Below, piece after piece: positions 8,994 through 18,344 of a DNA stretch of 64,000 nt. The stretch covers positions 1,984,001 through 2,048,000 of the forward strand of contig NC_007951.1 of the NCBI RefSeq assembly GCF_000013645.1, given 5' to 3'. Positions within the stretch are counted from its first letter, which is position 1. Every line of letters begins with the position of its first letter. Below the pieces are notes generated by a model. The model worked only from the letters and a program-made list of their open reading frames with translations, did no database searches and was not told where the DNA came from. Position numbers and translations under genes: made by a program. The stretch is from Paraburkholderia xenovorans LB400 (GTDB taxonomy: Bacteria; Pseudomonadota; Gammaproteobacteria; Burkholderiales; Burkholderiaceae).

Positions 8994-9050
8994 CGCACAT
9001 CCGTTTCGGTACTTCGGTGCTCGATGGACTGAATCGATGGAAGGCGGATC

Positions 9051-9626
9051 ATGAAGATGGATCGGATGATTTTCGGGAAGCTCGGTTTGCGCAGGATGCG
9101 TTGCATCGTGCGGCACTGGTCGATTGCCATCGCACTGTTCGTCGGCACATCGATCTTTGCACCGGGCCTGGCGCATGCGGACGACTGGGGTTGTCAGGTG
9201 ATTCTCTGTCTGGCCAACCCCGGCGGCCCCGAACAGTATAGCGAGTGCGTGCCTCCGATCGAGAAGCTGTGGGTCGCGTTGCGTCACGGCGATCCGTTCC
9301 CGGCCTGCGATTTCGGCGCAGGCGGCTCGCAGGGCACATTTGTGGCCAATACCTTCGCGAGCGGAAGCTATTGCCGGGAGGACCTTCTGTATTGGGGCGG
9401 CCCCGAGCAGAGCGAATTGCTCTGTCGTGCCACCGGAGCCATCAACGTCGATATCGACAACCAGCTCTATACCCGCGTCTGGTGGGACGTCAGTGGCCAG
9501 GGGCGAATGATTACCGAATTCTATGGTGCGGGTAGCACGGAGATGCCGTATGACCCGTCACAGTCTGCCGCGCTGTTCCTGCAGCAGACTGAGCAGCAAG
9601 ACGACTTCGGTGGCGGAGGTCAGTGA
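9051..9626 (+). CDS. TrbM/KikA-family conjugal transfer protein
   Basis: The 191-residue product has an N-terminal signal peptide ending near GLAHADDWG, then the TrbM/KikA signature CLANPGGPEQYSECVPPIEKL and FPACDFG, with several cysteines. Proteins of this family are periplasmic and accompany VirB or Trb mating-pair genes; in IncN plasmids the homologue is KikA. The ATG at 9051 follows GGAAGGCGGATC. It is the first gene of the transfer operon, and its stop overlaps the virB1 start. Confidence 0.82.
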   Translation: MKMDRMIFGKLGLRRMRCIVRHWSIAIALFVGTSIFAPGLAHADDWGCQVILCLANPGGPEQYSECVPPIEKLWVALRHGDPFPACDFGAGGSQGTFVANTFASGSYCREDLLYWGGPEQSELLCRATGAINVDIDNQLYTRVWWDVSGQGRMITEFYGAGSTEMPYDPSQSAALFLQQTEQQDDFGGGGQ

Positions 9627-10279
9627 TGCTGCCGTTTGACTTCGTTCCGCTCGCGCAGCAGTGCGCGCCCCAGGTCTCGCTGTTGACGATGGCAGCGATC
9701 GTTCGGACCGAATCGGGTTTCAACCCGTACGCGATTGGCGTGGTGCATGGCCGGCTGGTGCGTCAGCCGACGAGCGAAGCTGAGGCGGTGGCGACGGTAC
9801 ATGCACTGGACGCCGGTGGCTGGAACTTCAGCGTCGGACTCGCACAGGTGAACCGCGCAAACTGGCCCACCTATGGATTGAATGAGCAAAATGCATTTGA
9901 TCCATGTCGCAATCTGGCCGTGGGCGCGGCGATCCTGCAGGGTTGTTTCGAACTGGCGCGGCAGGCACGAGCGCATGCATCGAACGATTCGCAATCCGCC
10001 CTGCGCGCGAGCCTGTCGTGCTATGCCAGCGGGGACTTCTCGACGGGATATCGGACCGGGTACGTGCGGCGCGTAGTCAGCAACGCCAGTGTCCTTGCAC
10101 CTTCATCGGAACCCGTTGTCGTTCCGCCCATTGCTCCGATTCCTGTTGTGCCGGTGGGTTCTGATGCTTCAGACCCGCCGGGGCGATCCCGACCGGAAAG
10201 GCATCCGGTATCGGAGCCGGCAGATCCGTCAACCGGCAACTCCACGCGGGACCCGAACGATAGCGCAGTGGTGTTCTAG
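9626..10279 (+). CDS. virB1: VirB1 lytic transglycosylase
   Basis: This is a 217-residue soluble lytic transglycosylase-like protein that opens peptidoglycan for assembly of the type IV secretion channel. The catalytic glutamate is in TESGFNPYAIG (about residue 29), followed by FSVGLAQVNRANW, AFDPCRNLAVGAAIL and SLSCYASGDF. The C-terminus is a Pro/Ser-rich tail. The ATG at 9626 overlaps the preceding TGA, with GGAGG upstream. No classical signal peptide is evident at this start, as in several VirB1 homologues that begin directly with the catalytic domain. Confidence 0.9.
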   Translation: MLPFDFVPLAQQCAPQVSLLTMAAIVRTESGFNPYAIGVVHGRLVRQPTSEAEAVATVHALDAGGWNFSVGLAQVNRANWPTYGLNEQNAFDPCRNLAVGAAILQGCFELARQARAHASNDSQSALRASLSCYASGDFSTGYRTGYVRRVVSNASVLAPSSEPVVVPPIAPIPVVPVGSDASDPPGRSRPERHPVSEPADPSTGNSTRDPNDSAVVF

Positions 10280-10329
10280 CCCGACGACCAGACGATAGCA
10301 GGTAGATCTAGAACGGAAGGGAGTTATTC

Positions 10330-10671
10330 ATGAAATCAGGATTACTAAATAGTCGGAAGCATGTTTCAACCGCTTCGAATGACGTGTGGTCATCACGGCA
10401 GGCCGCACGACGGATAACTGCCGGGGCAGCAGCGCTGCTGGTCACGTCGCCCGCCTGGGCCCAGCTCTCTCAGGTCAATACGTTGCTGACCACGATCCAG
10501 ACGACGCTGCTCGGCGTCGGCGGCGTGATCTGCTCGATTTCCATTATCTGGGCAGGCTTCCGAATGATGTTCCAGCACGCCCGGTTTGGCGACATCGCGA
10601 ACGTATTCATCGGCGGGCTGTTCGTCGGCTGCGCGACCGTGATCGCCGGCATGCTGATCCCGACGAGCTGA
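10330..10671 (+). CDS. virB2: VirB2 major pilin
   Basis: The 113-residue pro-pilin has a long signal sequence (cleavage expected after SPAWA), then two hydrophobic helices separated by a short basic loop (FRMMFQHARFGD). This is the normal VirB2/TrbC architecture, and the protein forms the extracellular pilus. A good Shine-Dalgarno (GGAAGGGAG) precedes the ATG. The 50-bp gap after virB1 is one of the few spaces in the operon. Confidence 0.9.
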   Translation: MKSGLLNSRKHVSTASNDVWSSRQAARRITAGAAALLVTSPAWAQLSQVNTLLTTIQTTLLGVGGVICSISIIWAGFRMMFQHARFGDIANVFIGGLFVGCATVIAGMLIPTS

Positions 10672-10688
10672 TCCGGGAGCGCCGAACC

Positions 10689-11009
10689 ATGAACCCGCTC
10701 AAGGATCCCGTCTTCAAAGGCTGCACGCGTCCCGCGATGCTCTGGGGCGTGCCGCTCGTGCTGTTCCTGATGGTCGGCGGCGGCATGCTGATCCCGGCTA
10801 TCTGGGCGCTGCTCGCGAGTCCGCCGCTGGGTGTCGCGATCCTCTTTCTGATGATCCCCGTATTCGTCGCGATGCGCGTGATCACGCGCCACGACGACCA
10901 GCGGCTCGCGCAGTACGTTCTGCGCCTGCGCATGGTGCTGCGTCAGGGCAATCGCCGCTTCTGGGGCGTGCATGCCTATGTGCCCGTTCGCCTGAAGAGG
11001 AGGGTGTGA
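10689..11009 (+). CDS. virB3: VirB3 inner-membrane protein
   Basis: The 106-residue product begins MNPLKDPVFKGCTRPAMLWG, the typical VirB3 N-terminus, followed by two membrane helices (residues about 20-70) and a basic C-terminal tail (LRLRMVLRQGNRRFWG). VirB3 associates with the VirB4 ATPase in the inner membrane and is required for pilus assembly. The frame extends further upstream, but the ATG at 10689 gives the family N-terminus. virB4 starts one base after its stop. Confidence 0.9.
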   Translation: MNPLKDPVFKGCTRPAMLWGVPLVLFLMVGGGMLIPAIWALLASPPLGVAILFLMIPVFVAMRVITRHDDQRLAQYVLRLRMVLRQGNRRFWGVHAYVPVRLKRRV

Positions 11010-11010
11010 C

Positions 11011-13479
11011 ATGCAAGTCGAGCCGCAACTGCTCAGCGTCGCGAACCGGGAAGTGCCGCTTGCTGGCTATATCCCGTACTCGGCGCATGTGACCGATCAC
11101 GTCATCAAGACGCGCGAGGGGGATTATCTGCAGGTCTGGAAGATCGCCGGTATCGCATTCGAAGCGGCCGATCCGGCCGACATCCTCGCACGTCACGAAG
11201 GGTTCAACCAGCTCGTGCGCGGGCTTGCTGGCGGGCATGTGGCGCTGTGGTCGCATCGTCTGCGCCGGCGCGTATCGGATCGCTTTTCGACGGAATACCG
11301 CAACCGCTTCTGCGAGGAGCTGGCGACGCGCTATTACGCGAGCTTCGCGGGCTACCGGATGATGGCTAACGAGCTGTATCTGACGCTGGTCTATCGTCCG
11401 AACCGCACGCGGATCGGGCGTGTCTTCAGTCGCGCTGCGCGCCGTACGCGCGACGATATCCGGCGCGACCAGCTCGACGCGTTGAAGGTCATGTCCGAAC
11501 TGGCCGCGCAGGTCGAATCGAGCCTCAAGCCCTACGATCCGGTCGCGCTTGGCGTCTATACCCGGCAAAGTCCCTTTACGCCTGGGCCGCGTCGCTATTC
11601 GTCGGCACTGGAGCTGCTTGGCTATCTGGTCAACGCGGTCTGGGAGCGTGAGCCGGTACCGGCGGCCCCGATTCGTGAAGCGCTGCCGACGTCGCGCCTC
11701 TTTGTCGGGGCAGAGAAGGTCGAGATCCGCATGCCGGCTGCGACCCGTTTTGCGGCGATGCTGGATCTCAAGGATTATCCGGAAGACACCGAGCCGGGCA
11801 TGCTCAACGGTCTGTTATACGGCGACTTCGAGTACATCGAGACGCAGAGCTTCACGATCCTCGACAAGCCCAGTGCGAAGGAAGCGCTGGAGCGTCAGCG
11901 CAACCAGCTCATCGCGGGCGAGGACGTGGCGGTTTCCCAGGTCGAGGCGATGGAGCGGGCGCTCGATGACCTGATCAACGGCGATTTCGTGCTCGGCGAG
12001 TATCACTATTCGCTGGCGGTGCTCGGCGACACGCTGGACGAAGTGTCCAGAAGTGTCGCAAAAGCCCGCACGCAACTGGCTGATGCCGGTTTCCAGACGG
12101 CGTTGATCGATCTTGTTGCCGATGCGGCATGGTTTGCGCAGCTACCGGGCAACTGGCGCTACCGGCCACGCGAGGCAAAGCTCACGTCGCGCAATTTCTG
12201 CGGCCTGTCGAGCCTGCACAACTTTGCGACCGGCAAGCGCGACGGCAATCCGTGGGGCGAGGCGATCACGATCGTCAAGACGCCCAGCGGCCAGCCGCTC
12301 TATTTGAATTTCCACGTCACGCCCGACAAGCAGGACTCGCTCGACGAGAAGGCGCTCGCCAATACGCAGATCATCGGCCGCGCCGGTGCGGGCAAGACGG
12401 TGCTCGAACTGTTCCTGCTCGCGATGGCGACCAAGTATGGCATCACGTCCGTGTTGTTCGACAAGGACCGCGGCACCGAGATCGCGATCCGGGCAATGGG
12501 CGGCACCTATACCGTATTCCGTCGCGGCGAGCCGACCGGGTTAAACCCGTTCCAGATGGAACCAGGGGAGCCCGTGATCGACTTCTGGGAGCGACTGGTC
12601 CGCAAGCTTGTCGACGTCGGCGCGTCGCCGTCGGCGAAGGATGAACTTGATATTTCGCGGGCCGTGCGGGAAGTCGCGCGCATGGACAAGTCCCTGCGGC
12701 GGCTCTCGATGGTGCGGCAGCTCCTGCCGAACGTGGGCGAGAACAGCCTGCATGCACGGCTTGCCAAATGGTGCGTGGGCGGGCGGCTCGGCTGGGTGCT
12801 CGACAACCCGAGCGACCGCATCGACCTGGCGCATGCGGACCTGTTCGGCTTTGACGATACAGAGCTGCTTGACGACGCAGAGGTTTCGACGCCCGTCACG
12901 ATGTACCTGCTGCACCGGACGGAGAACCTGATCGACGGCCGGCGTTTCATTTACGTAATGACGGAATTCTGGAAGCGGCTCGGCGATCCAGTCTTCACTG
13001 ACTTTGCGCTGAACAAGCAGAAGACAATCCGCAAGCAGAATGGGCTCGGGATTTTCGATACGCAGTCGCCGGCCGATGTGCTGCACAGCAAGATCGCCAG
13101 TGCACTCGTCGAGCAGAGCGCGACGCTTTTCTTCCTGCCGAACCCGCGTGCCGATTACGACGATTACGTGCACGGTTTCAAGCTGACCGAGGCCGAATTC
13201 AATATCGTGCGCAACCTCGGCGAGAACAGTCGCATGTTCCTCGTCAAGCAGGGCCATCGCTCGGCCATTGGCCGGCTCGATCTCGGTGGACTCGGCGACG
13301 TGCTTGATGTGCTGTCGGGCACGACCGACAACGTGGAGCTGCTCGACACGATCCGCGCGCAGGTCGGCGACGCACCGGAAGACTGGGTACCCGTGTTTCA
13401 CGACCAGCTTGCGAAACGTCGCGCGGCACAGGCTGGGGCGCGCCACCCTCAACTGCCAGGGCCGGGAGGTGCGCGATGA
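11011..13479 (+). CDS. virB4: VirB4 ATPase of the type IV secretion system
   Basis: The 822-residue product is a full-length VirB4/CagE-type AAA ATPase. The N-terminal domain (about 1-430) is followed by Walker A IIGRAGAGKTVLELF (near residue 455). Walker B lies around FIYVMTEFWKRLGD, where the usual aspartate is replaced by threonine (MTEFW for a D-E type motif). A conserved C-terminal segment follows (FDTQSPADVLHSKIA). It energises pilus biogenesis and substrate transfer at the inner membrane. The stop overlaps the virB6 start by four bases. Confidence 0.94.
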   Translation: MQVEPQLLSVANREVPLAGYIPYSAHVTDHVIKTREGDYLQVWKIAGIAFEAADPADILARHEGFNQLVRGLAGGHVALWSHRLRRRVSDRFSTEYRNRFCEELATRYYASFAGYRMMANELYLTLVYRPNRTRIGRVFSRAARRTRDDIRRDQLDALKVMSELAAQVESSLKPYDPVALGVYTRQSPFTPGPRRYSSALELLGYLVNAVWEREPVPAAPIREALPTSRLFVGAEKVEIRMPAATRFAAMLDLKDYPEDTEPGMLNGLLYGDFEYIETQSFTILDKPSAKEALERQRNQLIAGEDVAVSQVEAMERALDDLINGDFVLGEYHYSLAVLGDTLDEVSRSVAKARTQLADAGFQTALIDLVADAAWFAQLPGNWRYRPREAKLTSRNFCGLSSLHNFATGKRDGNPWGEAITIVKTPSGQPLYLNFHVTPDKQDSLDEKALANTQIIGRAGAGKTVLELFLLAMATKYGITSVLFDKDRGTEIAIRAMGGTYTVFRRGEPTGLNPFQMEPGEPVIDFWERLVRKLVDVGASPSAKDELDISRAVREVARMDKSLRRLSMVRQLLPNVGENSLHARLAKWCVGGRLGWVLDNPSDRIDLAHADLFGFDDTELLDDAEVSTPVTMYLLHRTENLIDGRRFIYVMTEFWKRLGDPVFTDFALNKQKTIRKQNGLGIFDTQSPADVLHSKIASALVEQSATLFFLPNPRADYDDYVHGFKLTEAEFNIVRNLGENSRMFLVKQGHRSAIGRLDLGGLGDVLDVLSGTTDNVELLDTIRAQVGDAPEDWVPVFHDQLAKRRAAQAGARHPQLPGPGGAR

Positions 13480-14645
13480 GCGGCCTCTTTACCGCCGTTG
13501 GCGGCACCCTCGAAAACGGCATGTCGACCTACGTCACGAACGTGTCGTCGGCCCTCTCTGGCGCGCTTGTGCCCGTCGTTACCACGGCCGTCACGGTCTG
13601 GGTACTCGCCTATGGTCTTGCGGTGGTGCGCGGCGAAGCTCACGAGGCGGTGCCGGCTTTTGCCTGGCGGGGGCTGAAAGTCGCGATCACGCTCGCATTC
13701 GCGCTCAGCACTGGTCTCTATCAGCAGCAGGTCGTTACCGCAGTCAACGGCGCCACGTCCGGGCTCGCACAGACGATCCAGAACGCGGCGAACACGACAG
13801 GTGGCGGCAATCCGGGTTGCGGCTCCGTCAACGGTGGCAGCGTGACAGGGCAGGGCGCGGCGACCAGCATCTACCAGACGCTCGACTGCTATGACCAGCA
13901 GATTGATCTCGTGATGGATGCCTACTTCGACAAGGCGACGCATGAAGGATTCAGTCCGAGTGGTCTGGCCGCAGCCATTGGCGATTTCCTGTGCGGCCTG
14001 GTGGCAGCGCTCGGCGGCTCGATCTTCCTGATCGTTCTCGCGTTCGAAGTGGTGATGGCGCGCATGCTGCTCGATCTTGTGCTCGGCCTCGGTCCGATTT
14101 TCATCGCCTGCGCCGCATTCGCACCGACCGCACGCTTTTTCGAGGCGTGGACCGCGAAGGTTGCCAATTACGCGTTGCTGCAGGTACTCGTTGCCGCCTT
14201 CCTCGGCATGGCGCTCACGGCGTTCTCCGCTGATCTCACCGCACTTCATGCTACGGGCGGCACACCCGGCGCCGATGCGTCGGCACTCGTGCAAACCATT
14301 TCCGCATCCCTGGACGACGCCGCAGCCGCTGCCGCGGCGATTGGCCTGTTCGCAACCGGCGTGTTCCTCGCGATGGTGGGCTGGCAGTTGCCGTCCGTCG
14401 CAGCGGGCCTGTCCGGCGGCGCAACCCTGTCTGGCTTCGGTGCATTCGTGGCGGGCCTGGCCTCGCGGCACCTGGTGACCGCGATCGGCCGGGCGATCAG
14501 CGGCAGCGGGAAGGGGCCACGGCCGGGTGGCGAGATTCGGGACCGCACTGGTTCAGGTGGCGGATCAGGTGGTGGATCGGGCAGCGGTGCGATGCCGGCT
14601 TATCAGCGCGCCTCGCGCGCGAACCTGGGCCGGCAGGGCGAATGA
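13476..14645 (+). CDS. virB6: VirB6 polytopic channel protein
   Basis: The 389-residue product belongs to the VirB6/TrbL group. An N-terminal periplasmic part leads to membrane segments at about residues 35-85, then a large loop (cysteines in GCGSVNG and LDCYDQQIDL). Further hydrophobic segments run from about 150 to 340, including FEVVMARMLLDLVLGLGPIF. It ends in a Gly-rich basic tail. It lies before virB5 here, the reverse of the Agrobacterium and pKM101 order. Confidence 0.88.
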   Translation: MSGLFTAVGGTLENGMSTYVTNVSSALSGALVPVVTTAVTVWVLAYGLAVVRGEAHEAVPAFAWRGLKVAITLAFALSTGLYQQQVVTAVNGATSGLAQTIQNAANTTGGGNPGCGSVNGGSVTGQGAATSIYQTLDCYDQQIDLVMDAYFDKATHEGFSPSGLAAAIGDFLCGLVAALGGSIFLIVLAFEVVMARMLLDLVLGLGPIFIACAAFAPTARFFEAWTAKVANYALLQVLVAAFLGMALTAFSADLTALHATGGTPGADASALVQTISASLDDAAAAAAAIGLFATGVFLAMVGWQLPSVAAGLSGGATLSGFGAFVAGLASRHLVTAIGRAISGSGKGPRPGGEIRDRTGSGGGSGGGSGSGAMPAYQRASRANLGRQGE

Positions 14646-14655
14646 GGACGAGGTG

Positions 14656-15375
14656 ATGACCATGAATGGACGAAACAGATGGGTAGGTGCCGCATTGGTG
14701 TCGGCGGTATCAGTGGTATCGGCAGCATGGTGTGCCGGTGCTCACGCGCAAGGTATCCCGGTCTTTGACGCTCAGAACGTTGTGCAGGCCATTGCTACGG
14801 TGGCCCAACTGGAGCAGGAAGTGCAGCAGGAAATCCAGATCTATCAGTCGACGGTTGGCACGCGCGGCTTCGGTGCGCTCCTGAGCAACCCGGTCGTCGC
14901 AAACTCCCTGCCGTCGAACTGGCAGAGCGTCTATACGGCGATCCAGAACGGCGGCTATTCGGGCCTGACGGGCAGTGCCCAGGCTCTGCGCTCGGCCAGC
15001 CAGATCTATAACTGCGAGGACCAGACCGGGATCGATCAGCAGGTGTGCCAGCGTGCGCTCAACAAGCCTTACCAGGACAAGGCGTTTGGCCAGCAGGCCT
15101 ACCAGACCGAGTTGCAGGAGCTGAACCAGATCCAGAGTCTGGCGCAACAGATCGATGTGACCCAAGACCCGAAGGGCGTCGCCGAGCTGCAGGCGCGCAT
15201 CCAGGCGGAGAGCACGACGGTCGGCAACGAGATGACTAAGCTGCAGCTCTTCCGGATGCTGGCCGACGCCGAGGACAAGCTCGTGGCAGAGCAGCAGAGC
15301 GAGCTGGTGCTGAGCCGGGCGGGCAAGACCAATAGGCTGCAGGACCAGATGGTCCCGGCGTCGTTCAGAAACTGA
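14656..15375 (+). CDS. virB5: VirB5-like minor pilin
   Basis: The 239-residue product has a signal peptide (cleavage expected after GAHAQ) and then long amphipathic helices (AIATVAQLEQEVQQEIQIYQ), the usual VirB5/TrbJ pattern. A pair of cysteines lies mid-protein (YNCEDQTG ... VCQRAL). VirB5 sits at the pilus tip and contributes to adhesion and host range. I chose the ATG at 14656, behind GAGGACGAGGTG. The frame runs further upstream inside virB6 but lacks a signal sequence there. Confidence 0.85.
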   Translation: MTMNGRNRWVGAALVSAVSVVSAAWCAGAHAQGIPVFDAQNVVQAIATVAQLEQEVQQEIQIYQSTVGTRGFGALLSNPVVANSLPSNWQSVYTAIQNGGYSGLTGSAQALRSASQIYNCEDQTGIDQQVCQRALNKPYQDKAFGQQAYQTELQELNQIQSLAQQIDVTQDPKGVAELQARIQAESTTVGNEMTKLQLFRMLADAEDKLVAEQQSELVLSRAGKTNRLQDQMVPASFRN

Positions 15376-15384
15376 GGAGGAATC

Positions 15385-15585
15385 ATGTACAAATTATTGG
15401 TCGCCATATTTTCAATAAATTTCGTCATCCTTATAAATGGATGTGCTTCTGGTCCGCCAAAGCCTGTCCTGCCGGACGGATCACATCGTGTGCCAGTCAA
15501 TCGCGTGCCGCCCGTACCTGATGTGCCGGACGTGCAGGTTGCGCCGAACCTGCTCGCTTCCCCGGACGCGGGAGACCGGTCATGA
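15385..15585 (+). CDS. virB7: VirB7-like lipoprotein
   Basis: The 66-residue product has a short hydrophobic signal and a lipobox (LINGC, lipidated cysteine about residue 20), then a proline-rich tail (VPPVPDVPDVQVAP). Position between virB5 and virB8, size and lipobox all fit VirB7, the small outer-membrane lipoprotein that stabilises VirB9 in the core complex. It is AT-richer at the 5' end than its neighbours. GAGGAGG precedes the ATG, and the stop overlaps the virB8 start. Confidence 0.82.
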   Translation: MYKLLVAIFSINFVILINGCASGPPKPVLPDGSHRVPVNRVPPVPDVPDVQVAPNLLASPDAGDRS

Positions 15586-16286
15586 GCGCGCCGCACGACT
15601 ACGGGCGTGTGCTCGACATCGAGACGTCGCTCACTCACCTGCAGGAACGCTCCGAGCGGCGGGCCTGGCACGTCGCCTATGCAGCGGTCGGCGTGGCCGT
15701 GCTCAGTACCGCAGCACTCGCGGTGATGGTGCCGTTCTATCGCGTCGTGCCGCTGCCGATCGAGGTCGATCGCCTGACGGGTGAGTCTCAGGTCATCGAT
15801 GTGCTCGATGCCCACCATGTGCATACGAAGGAAATCCAGGACAGGCACTGGGTCGAGACCTATGTGCGTGCGCGCGAGCGTTACGACTGGGGCCTGCTGC
15901 AGATGGACTACGACAACGTGCTCACCATGAGCGATGACGTGGTCGCGCGCGATTACCGCGGCACCTACAGCGGTCCCGACGCGCTGGACCGGCAACTGGG
16001 GTCCGGCGCCGAGCGGCGTGTTCGCATTCTCTCAATCACGCTGCCGCCAGACGAACCGGGTCACGCGGTCGTGCATATCGAGCGCACATCGTTCAGGAAC
16101 GGCCAGGCCGACGCCGAGCCGACGCAGCGTTTCGTGATCACGTTGGCCTATACCTATCAGCCATCCGTGTTCACGCGCGAGAGCGTGGCCATTGCCAATC
16201 CGTTCGGATTCAAGGTCACGGCCTACAGCCGCGATCCCGAATACACGCCGCAGGCGTCGGCGTCGAATGCCGGAGTTAAGCCATGA
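15582..16286 (+). CDS. virB8: VirB8 assembly factor
   Basis: The 234-residue bitopic inner-membrane protein has a cytoplasmic N-terminus, one membrane helix (about residues 28-50, YAAVGVAVLSTAALAVMVPF) and a periplasmic NTF2-like domain (HWVETYVRARERYDWGLLQ, ending LANPFGFKVTAY-like). VirB8 nucleates assembly of the secretion complex. It overlaps virB7 and virB9 by four bases on either side, and the length is normal for the family. Confidence 0.9.
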   Translation: MSAPHDYGRVLDIETSLTHLQERSERRAWHVAYAAVGVAVLSTAALAVMVPFYRVVPLPIEVDRLTGESQVIDVLDAHHVHTKEIQDRHWVETYVRARERYDWGLLQMDYDNVLTMSDDVVARDYRGTYSGPDALDRQLGSGAERRVRILSITLPPDEPGHAVVHIERTSFRNGQADAEPTQRFVITLAYTYQPSVFTRESVAIANPFGFKVTAYSRDPEYTPQASASNAGVKP

Positions 16287-17119
16287 AAACGTTTCTCTCT
16301 GCGCTTCTTTCCGGTGTGGCACTGGTGAGCCTGCTGTTCTCGGGCGTGACCCATGCAGTCGACCTCCCCGGATGGGACGACGACTCGCGTGTACGGCAGG
16401 TGATCTATCGCGCGGACGAGGTGGTACGCATTGAGGCGCAGCGCGGCTTTGCCACGCATATCGCGCTGGATCCACACGAGCAGATTCAGGTCGTGGCTCC
16501 TGGTGACCGAGACGGCTGGCAGGTCATCGCGAACAGAAGTGATCACGACGTCTACCTGAAACCGCAGCTCGCCGCGCACGACTCGAATCTCGAGATCCGT
16601 ACCGACCGGCGGAGCTACAGCTTCGATCTGGTGGTGCTGCCACTCCAGTCGAAGTTCGGTAACGACCGTGTGATGTATCGCGTGACCTTCGTCTACCCGG
16701 ACGAGCTGGCGAAAGAGGCGCATGCGGATTCGGATGCCGGGCTGGTCGCCAGGCGCATGGCGCAGCCGCCTTCCGTGCGCAACGCACGGTACTCGATGCA
16801 GGTGATGCCGGATTCGGACGACATCGCGCCGACCGCGGCATGGGACGACGGGCGTTTCACGTATCTGCGTATCCCGAACAACCGACGCATGCCGGCGATC
16901 TTCCGGGTGGCTGACGACGGTATCGAAAGCGTGGTCGAAAGGCATGTCGAAGGCGACACGATCGTCGTGCATGAGATCGCGAAGCGTTTCGTGCTGCGGC
17001 TCGGCAGTGAAGTCGTCGGTATCTGGAACGACGCCTATGACATGGACGGCGTACCGCCGCGTGACGGCACCTCAGTCGGCGGTGTGAAGCGTGTCCTGCG
17101 GAGCCACAACGATGAATGA
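16283..17119 (+). CDS. virB9: VirB9 outer core-complex protein
   Basis: The 278-residue product has a signal peptide (cleavage after GVTHA), an N-terminal beta domain (DDDSRVRQVIYRADEVVRI), and the conserved C-terminal domain that pairs with VirB7 and VirB10 (RFTYLRIPNNRRMPAIFRV and VHEIAKRFVLRLGSEVVGI). The family name CagX/VirB9 applies. It overlaps the virB10 start by eight bases. Confidence 0.92.
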   Translation: MKTFLSALLSGVALVSLLFSGVTHAVDLPGWDDDSRVRQVIYRADEVVRIEAQRGFATHIALDPHEQIQVVAPGDRDGWQVIANRSDHDVYLKPQLAAHDSNLEIRTDRRSYSFDLVVLPLQSKFGNDRVMYRVTFVYPDELAKEAHADSDAGLVARRMAQPPSVRNARYSMQVMPDSDDIAPTAAWDDGRFTYLRIPNNRRMPAIFRVADDGIESVVERHVEGDTIVVHEIAKRFVLRLGSEVVGIWNDAYDMDGVPPRDGTSVGGVKRVLRSHNDE

Positions 17120-18344
17120 CGATACCCCGAGAAATCTGATTGAGCCCGACGATTCCGCTGGGGCGCGGCCCGGACGCAACCCGAACGATAGTGCATCAGG
17201 GGCATCCGCGGCTCGCGGAATGCCGGCGGTGGGCCAATACCGTAGTGCCCGCACGCGCGCCTGGTGGCTGACGCCGATCGTGATCGTTCTGGTCGTCGGT
17301 GCCGGTGCGGTCTGGACCGTCCATGGTTTCCTCGCGCGTCACGATGCCGAAGCCAAGGCACGGCGCGATTCGGTGGCCGACGCGTCGAGCCAGGGCCGGG
17401 TGTTCAAGGATCTTCCTGCGTCCGCCATCGGTGCGGCATCCGGTCCGGTGCCTACGAGCATTGCTGTACGCCCCGTACCGGCTTCGGCAGTGGCTGTTGC
17501 GCCTGTTGGCGTCACGCACGCCGTGACGCCTCGTAGCTACTACGACGCGCCCCTGCTGGTCTCGGGCGGCGGGCAGGAGACGGCAGCTGCGTTGCACGGT
17601 GTGCTGGAGGCGGGTGGCGCGGCAGGTGTTGCATCGTCGGTGGCCGCAGCAGTATCCGGTGGCGCAGGCGCCCCATCAGAGGTGGCGGGACCGGCAGGAG
17701 GCGCGCTTGCCCAGGCGTTGACGCCGACTGCGACCCCTCGTGTGCGTGCCGGCATGCTCGGCAACCGCAGTCTGGTGCTCGCGCAGGGCGCCAAGATCGA
17801 CTGCGTGGGCGATACGGCCTTCGATTCGACCGAGGCCGGCATCTCGACCTGCACGGTCACGAAGAACGTGTACTCCGACGATGGTCGCGTGGTGCTGATC
17901 GAGCGCGGTTCGCAGATCGACAGCCAGTACCGGTCGAACCTGTCGCCGGGCCAGAAGCGAGTGTTCATGTTGTCGGCACGTGTCAAGACGCCGCACGGCG
18001 TCACGGTCGAGATTGATTCGCCTGCAGCCGACGCACTCGGCCGCATGGGCATGGACGGTTATGTGGACAACCACTGGGGCCAGCGCATTGGTGCCGCGAT
18101 GCTGCTCGGCCTGACCCAGGACGCGATCGGTTATCTGGCGACGCGCGGCGGCAATAGCAATGGATCCGTCGTGTACGAGAACACGCAGCAGCAGGGCAAC
18201 GACATGGCCACGCGCGTACTCGACAGCACGATCAACATTCCGCCGACGCTGAAGCAGAACCAGGGCGCGGAGTTCACGATCGTGGTCGCGCGCGATCTCG
18301 ACTTCGGATCGGTCTATACGCTGCAGCCGGAAGGTGCGCAATGA
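17112..18344 (+). CDS. virB10: VirB10 envelope-spanning protein
   Basis: The 410-residue product has the TrbI/VirB10 layout: a cytoplasmic N-terminus, one membrane helix (WWLTPIVIVLVVGAGAVWTV), a low-complexity Ala/Pro/Gly periplasmic stretch (about 110-220), and the conserved C-terminal beta-barrel domain (GVTVEIDSPAADALGRMGMD and AEFTIVVARDLDF). VirB10 senses ATP use by VirB4/VirB11/VirD4 and gates the outer-membrane pore. The ATG at 17112 inside the end of virB9 is preferred over an upstream non-ATG start. Confidence 0.92.
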   Translation: MNDDTPRNLIEPDDSAGARPGRNPNDSASGASAARGMPAVGQYRSARTRAWWLTPIVIVLVVGAGAVWTVHGFLARHDAEAKARRDSVADASSQGRVFKDLPASAIGAASGPVPTSIAVRPVPASAVAVAPVGVTHAVTPRSYYDAPLLVSGGGQETAAALHGVLEAGGAAGVASSVAAAVSGGAGAPSEVAGPAGGALAQALTPTATPRVRAGMLGNRSLVLAQGAKIDCVGDTAFDSTEAGISTCTVTKNVYSDDGRVVLIERGSQIDSQYRSNLSPGQKRVFMLSARVKTPHGVTVEIDSPAADALGRMGMDGYVDNHWGQRIGAAMLLGLTQDAIGYLATRGGNSNGSVVYENTQQQGNDMATRVLDSTINIPPTLKQNQGAEFTIVVARDLDFGSVYTLQPEGAQ

